Assembly: GCA_946617545.1 (NCBI GenBank)
Contig: CAMOKK010000053.1
Coordinates: 1-8,367, forward strand
Reading direction: 5' to 3'
DNA: 8,367 nucleotides
Source: an uncultured Bacteroidales bacterium
GTDB lineage: Bacteria > Bacteroidota > Bacteroidia > Bacteroidales > UBA932
Part shown: piece by piece, positions 5,102-8,367 of the stretch
Numbering within the stretch: position 1 is the stretch's first letter
How the letters are laid out: each line of letters opens with the position of its first letter
Notes under the pieces: model-generated
What the model saw: only the letters and a program-made list of their open reading frames with translations
Databases searched by the model: none
What the model was told of the DNA's origin: nothing
Translations under genes and position numbers: made by a program

Positions 5102-7104
5102 ATGGGGATGGAAACCTTAACGCTGATGTTCCGGCCCATATTGTACACCCCCGCCTCCTTGAGCCGGCTCAGGTGCGGCATATAAGCCTTGTCCGTCAGG
5201 TTGGACCCTATCAGATAAACCGAGAAGCGCGTCTTTCCCTTAATCACCACATCCGTTCCGGCCGATGCCCCTATGAGCACATAGGCCGGCGTGGCGGTCT
5301 CCGTTCCGTCGATGGAATAGAAACGGTTCTGAGCCATGTTCCAGTCCAGGTTCAGGGCCAGAAAGGCATTGTTGAAGGTTTGGCCTCCGTGGGTGAACTC
5401 GTACTTGATTTCCGAGAAAAGACGCGGGGCCGGTATCAGGGGCAGGGCCTCGCCTCCCCTCTCATTGGCAAATACACAGCTGAAGGCAGAAGAAAGATGC
5501 AGGCTGTGGACGGGATGCACGTCCAGGACCAGTTCGCCTCCCCGCAGATGGGCCAGGCCACTCACAAAGGCATAGACCGGCAGTCCTTCGTCGGACAGTT
5601 CGCCGTTTTTCACGGCAAAGATGTAATTGCTCACCCGGCTCAGGAAAAAAGCGCCGTGTACGGAAACGTACTTGGATTCAAAATCCAGCCCCAAGTCTCC
5701 CTGCAGGCTGTATTCCGGCCTTAAATCCTTGTTTCCCAGCTCGTAGCGGAGCGTCCCTTCATGCTCGCCGTTGGAGGCCAGCTCGGAAAGGTTGGGCGCC
5801 CGGAAGCCGCGGGCTATGTTGGCCCGGACGGTAAAATGTTCTCCCAGCGGCCGAACGGCGCCCAGGCTGGCGCTGAAACCCGGGAAGCTGCGGGAGAAGT
5901 CTTCAAAGCGCCCGTCCAAGGCAAAGCTGTGAAGACGGCGGAAATCCATCCGTACGCCTCCGGAGAAAGTCCACTCCCGCCACTGCTTGGAAGCGGTGGC
6001 AAAGACTCCGGCGTCAAAGAGCCGGTAGTCGGGAATCAGGTATTCCTCTCCCAGATTCTTGTTGAGCTGGAACATGCCTCCGACGCCCCAGGCGGCCTTC
6101 CACTCGGCCGGAAACTCTATCTGATAGCGGATGTCGTAATGGATGGTGTTCAGTTTGAGGTCCAGGCCGCACTCGGTGGCGCTTTCCTCAAACTCCTGCC
6201 GACGGTTCTGCTGCCAACCCACGATGGCCTTGAGGTTCCCCTCTCCTATGCGGACGGTATTGTCGCTTACCACCTTGTAGTGACGGACATGCTGGAAGGG
6301 CAGGCCGGGCAGGGAGGTCAGCGAGCCTTCATCCCCTCCCTCGATAATACCTGGGGTGAGATGGTAATAGCTGAACTTGAGGCGGGAATAGCCCCAGGAG
6401 GCGTTTTTGCCGAACATACCGGAAGCGGCCCGCTCGCGGAAACCGGAATTGTACACCCGGCCGTTGATGCTGTTGCGGTAGGCCTGGGCGTATTTGTCGG
6501 AAAAGCGGGCATTCCATACCCAGCCGTTGTGATTGCCGCCGGCCAGGAGCGAGTAGGTAAAAAGATTGTTGTTGCTCTGGTACTCGGCGCTTACATGTCC
6601 CTGTACCTTGCCCATGGGAGCCACGGGAGTGCCCCGGAAGATGAGCACGCCCGCCAGGGCGTCGGAGCCGTACATGAGCGAGGCCGGGCCCTTGAGGATT
6701 TCCACGGAATGGACGGCGGCCCCGTCCAGTTCTATGCCGTGTTCGTCGCCCCACTGCTGGCCTTCCTGGCGGATGCCGTCATTCACCACCACCACGCGGT
6801 TGTATCCCAGGCCGCGGATGACCGGCTTGGCAATGCCGGCTCCCGTTGTAATGGCGCTCAAGCCCGGTTCCGCCGCCAAGGCCTGGATAATGTTCGTGGA
6901 GGCCCTTCCCGCCAAATCGGCAGGACGGATGACCGAAACGGGAGTAGGCGTGTTTTTCAGTTTGGTGTCTCCGGCCAGGCCGGTTACCACCACTTCATTC
7001 AACTGAAGATGCCGGAAAAAAAGGTCTGAAGAGTCCGGCTGCTCCTGGGCCGTCGCCGAGATGCACAGGCACAGGATAAACGCAATAATACCAGTTCGTT
7101 TCAT
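5098..7104 (-). CDS. TonB-dependent outer-membrane receptor
   Basis: A 668-residue receptor with a Sec signal peptide (MKRTGIIAFILCLCISATAQ, cleavage about residue 20), a TonB-box-like NEVVVTG (36-42), a plug domain (about 45-157), and a beta-barrel to the C-terminus. Plug motifs include PVIRGLGYNRVVVVNDG (94-110), EGQQWGDEHGIELD (114-127) and GPASLMYGSDALAGV (139-153). No carboxypeptidase-regulatory-like N-terminal domain precedes the plug, so this is not the SusC type. It looks like the shorter metal, heme, siderophore or cobalamin receptors, but ligand cannot be told. The open frame extends to an ATG at 7122, but that extension (MYLCLL) is a translation of the promoter -7 box; the ATG at 7104 precedes the signal peptide directly and is preferred. 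The protein ends VSIPI rather than in the usual aromatic residue. No SusD partner is adjacent. Confidence 0.9.
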   Translation of the reverse strand: MKRTGIIAFILCLCISATAQEQPDSSDLFFRHLQLNEVVVTGLAGDTKLKNTPTPVSVIRPADLAGRASTNIIQALAAEPGLSAITTGAGIAKPVIRGLGYNRVVVVNDGIRQEGQQWGDEHGIELDGAAVHSVEILKGPASLMYGSDALAGVLIFRGTPVAPMGKVQGHVSAEYQSNNNLFTYSLLAGGNHNGWVWNARFSDKYAQAYRNSINGRVYNSGFRERAASGMFGKNASWGYSRLKFSYYHLTPGIIEGGDEGSLTSLPGLPFQHVRHYKVVSDNTVRIGEGNLKAIVGWQQNRRQEFEESATECGLDLKLNTIHYDIRYQIEFPAEWKAAWGVGGMFQLNKNLGEEYLIPDYRLFDAGVFATASKQWREWTFSGGVRMDFRRLHSFALDGRFEDFSRSFPGFSASLGAVRPLGEHFTVRANIARGFRAPNLSELASNGEHEGTLRYELGNKDLRPEYSLQGDLGLDFESKYVSVHGAFFLSRVSNYIFAVKNGELSDEGLPVYAFVSGLAHLRGGELVLDVHPVHSLHLSSAFSCVFANERGGEALPLIPAPRLFSEIKYEFTHGGQTFNNAFLALNLDWNMAQNRFYSIDGTETATPAYVLIGASAGTDVVIKGKTRFSVYLIGSNLTDKAYMPHLSRLKEAGVYNMGRNISVKVSIPI

Positions 7105-7111
7105 TAGGAGG

Positions 7112-7143
7112 CAAAGGTACAAAAAAAGGAGGAGGGAAACAAA
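7112..7143 (-). promoter_or_regulatory. Promoter of the TonB-dependent receptor, nested in a terminator
   Basis: On the minus strand, TTTG (7140-7143) and TACCTTTG (7112-7119) are separated by exactly 20 bp, a full match to the Bacteroidetes -33/-7 consensus. Only 7 nt separate the -7 box from the ATG at 7104, so the mRNA should be leaderless or nearly so. The -33 box lies in the loop of the terminator hairpin of the upstream gene. Confidence 0.75.
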
Positions 7144-7152
7144 CCTCCTCCT
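7121..7152 (-). terminator. Intrinsic terminator of the DUF5692 gene
   Basis: Read on the minus strand, AGGAGGAGG (7144-7152) pairs perfectly with CCTCCTCCT (7127-7135) across an 8-nt loop, followed by a run of seven Ts (7121-7127). It lies 22 nt past the stop of the DUF5692 gene (7175). This is a classical Rho-independent terminator. Confidence 0.85.
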
Positions 7153-7174
7153 CTTTTACTAGACTTGTAACTCC

Positions 7175-8272
7175 TTAGCTCATGTCGGCACGGGCCAGGG
7201 CATCCTTGTAGTACTGCTGGTCCACAAAGACGTCTTCCTTGTACGGGTTGATGTGACGCTTCTTGGACACATACACGATGTAGCAGATGGCGATGCAGTT
7301 GGTCACGAGGGCCAGGGCGCTGATGACAATCATCATAGTCGGGTTGGCAGCCACAACGGAAGGATCTACCGTAGTACCCACGGTGGCAGCTTCGCCGCCG
7401 GCAGCCTCATAGAGCTTGCTGATGGTGTTCACGCCTTCGGGATAGAGCACAGGCAGGGTGGCCCAGCTGAACCACTGCTGACCGTTCTTGAAGGTTTCCT
7501 GGAACAGCGGGAATACCTGGGCGAACATGCACCAGATGGCCAGGGTGTTGGCGCGGTTCTGGATCCAGCCGCCGCGGTTCCACAGGAGGGCGGCCACGGT
7601 GGGGGCCAGCAGCAGGGCGATGCCGCAGTACCAGCTGTGCGTAGGCAGGCAGTTGTAGGTGTAGGCGAAGTTCCAGATGTCGTAGATGAGAATGTAAACC
7701 CAGGTCATATCGGCCCAAATCATGTCTTTCTTGTCCTTGGAAGGATACACGTTCCACCAGGCGGTCATGCACATGATGTTGATAAGACCGGCCACGCCGT
7801 TCATCACGTTGTGCCAGCCGCCGTACTGCCATACACCCTCGGAAGTGAGCCACCACTTGTTCCAGCCCATGACGGCGCTTTCAAAGTCGGACACACAGGC
7901 GATGAGGATGTTGATACCCACAATCACAAAGGGGAAGGGTTTGAACCAGTGCTTGGCGCCGATTCCCCATTTGTACTTGATCATCATGAAGCCGATACAG
8001 CCGGCGGTGGCGGCATACAGCTTGGCATAGTGGAACCAGCCCTGCATGTAGATGTGCGTCTGGTTCTCCAGAGCCCACTGGCTGCCGTTCCTCACGCCAA
8101 TCCAGATGGCCAGGAAGTAAACGGTGAGGGCCAGCGGAACGGCCAGGAAAGTGATGATACCGCCCAACTTGGTGCGACGGGCGAACTCATTGAGGAGGAT
8201 GAGTCCGCAGAGAACCACCAGGAGCATGCCCCACTGTGAAAGGGCGTTAGCTCCATACACTTGGAAAAACAT
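7175..8272 (-). CDS. DUF5692 family polytopic membrane protein
   Basis: A 365-residue inner-membrane protein that I recognise as DUF5692, a family of unknown function. There are roughly nine hydrophobic segments (about 12-28, 38-60, 84-99, 113-128, 155-171, 190-207, 214-230, 243-258, 312-335). It is very rich in tryptophan (22 of 365), many in loops or helix ends such as WNKWW (137-141), AWWNVYP (171-177) and WNRGGW (231-236). Conserved-looking acidic and aromatic clusters occur in SDFESAVMGWNKWW (128-141) and WVYILIYDIWNFAYTYNCLP (191-210). A polar loop (about 285-310) precedes the last helix and the tail is charged and cytoplasmic. The start ATG at 8272 follows an A/T-rich leader (TTTTTTAATTATG). 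It follows the upstream fragment by 30 nt, suggesting an operon, and ends at a strong terminator. Transport or enzymatic function is unknown. Confidence 0.7.
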   Translation of the reverse strand: MFFQVYGANALSQWGMLLVVLCGLILLNEFARRTKLGGIITFLAVPLALTVYFLAIWIGVRNGSQWALENQTHIYMQGWFHYAKLYAATAGCIGFMMIKYKWGIGAKHWFKPFPFVIVGINILIACVSDFESAVMGWNKWWLTSEGVWQYGGWHNVMNGVAGLINIMCMTAWWNVYPSKDKKDMIWADMTWVYILIYDIWNFAYTYNCLPTHSWYCGIALLLAPTVAALLWNRGGWIQNRANTLAIWCMFAQVFPLFQETFKNGQQWFSWATLPVLYPEGVNTISKLYEAAGGEAATVGTTVDPSVVAANPTMMIVISALALVTNCIAICYIVYVSKKRHINPYKEDVFVDQQYYKDALARADMS

Positions 8273-8302
8273 AATTAAAAAAGGTTTAAGTATAAAAATG
8301 TA

Positions 8303-8367
8303 CTATTTGTCCGGTACTTCTATTTCTTTGATTTCCACTTCATTGCCCCGCAGAAGGTAGGTGTGTT
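8303..8367 (-). CDS. C-terminal fragment of an unidentified protein, cut by the right edge
   Basis: One minus-strand frame is open from the window edge to TAG at 8303-8305. Its last 20 residues include YLLRGNEVEIKEIEV and end in PDK, which looks like a natural strand-and-tail terminus. The two other minus-strand frames also stop before the DUF5692 start but give less protein-like sequence. It ends 30 nt before the DUF5692 start on the same strand, and no terminator is visible between them, so they are probably co-transcribed. The family cannot be told from this tail. Confidence 0.5.
   Translation of the reverse strand, partial: HTYLLRGNEVEIKEIEVPDK

Noticed and set aside
5761..7029. 422-codon plus-strand open frame opposite the receptor
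   Set aside because: It is low in structure and full of Gly, Val and Ala repeats mirroring the minus-strand codons; the receptor's plug motifs establish the true strand.
7105..7122. Upstream start ATG for the TonB-dependent receptor
   Set aside because: The codons after it are the -7 box itself, and the signal peptide begins naturally at the ATG at 7102-7104.
7253..8239. 328-codon plus-strand open frame opposite DUF5692
   Set aside because: It is His/Gly/Asp-rich with no recognisable fold; it arises from codon bias of the membrane protein on the other strand.
8295..8302. TACATTTT on the minus strand as a -7 box for DUF5692
   Set aside because: It has one mismatch to TAnnTTTG and no -33 element at the expected distance; co-transcription with the upstream gene is simpler.
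1..8367. CRISPR arrays, insertion sequences, tRNA or rRNA genes
   Set aside because: No regularly spaced repeats, transposase-like frames, terminal inverted repeats or structured RNA genes were seen on either strand.

Overview
The window looks like a chromosomal segment of a Bacteroidota (Bacteroidales) bacterium with fairly high GC. Three things point there. Several intergenic regions carry the Bacteroidetes -7 box TAnnTTTG. Shine-Dalgarno sites are lacking and start codons follow A/T-rich leaders. The gene families (DUF4491, DUF5692, a Bacteroidales-type AnmK, a short TonB-dependent receptor) fit the same phylum. Genus cannot be fixed from the sequence alone; a high-GC gut member such as an Alistipes-like organism would fit. 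Genes are tightly packed: there are eight complete sizeable genes, one possible leader ORF and two fragments at the edges.

Layout, left to right. (1) A minus-strand pair: an SO_0444-type metal-efflux permease with a fused heavy-metal-associated (HMA) domain (59-1285), followed 3 nt later by the first codons of an unidentified gene running off the left edge (1-55). (2) A divergent intergenic region with overlapping promoters and a 14-bp palindrome, then a DUF4491 membrane protein on the plus strand (1343-1711). (3) A plus-strand peroxide-defence operon (1870-3402): cytosolic glutathione-peroxidase-family enzyme, OhrR-type MarR regulator, and a second, lipoprotein Gpx. The stop and start codons overlap at both junctions. 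Its promoter carries two similar inverted repeats that look like OhrR operators. (4) Convergent to it, anmK (3395-4456, minus) for peptidoglycan recycling. (5) Divergent from anmK, a compact formate/nitrite-transporter-family protein (4526-5101, plus). (6) Convergent to that, a TonB-dependent outer-membrane receptor (5098-7104, minus). (7) Upstream of the receptor, a strong intrinsic terminator whose hairpin loop holds the -33 box of the receptor promoter. (8) A tryptophan-rich polytopic DUF5692 protein (7175-8272, minus), and the C-terminal tail of another minus-strand gene at the right edge.

The most interesting unit is the gpx-ohrR-gpx operon. OhrR normally controls ohr, an organic hydroperoxide reductase, but no ohr is present here. 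Instead the regulator sits between two Gpx paralogues, one predicted cytosolic and one predicted membrane-anchored outside the cytoplasm. The inferred role is an autoregulated organic-peroxide response acting in two compartments. The rest of the window is ordinary housekeeping and transport content.
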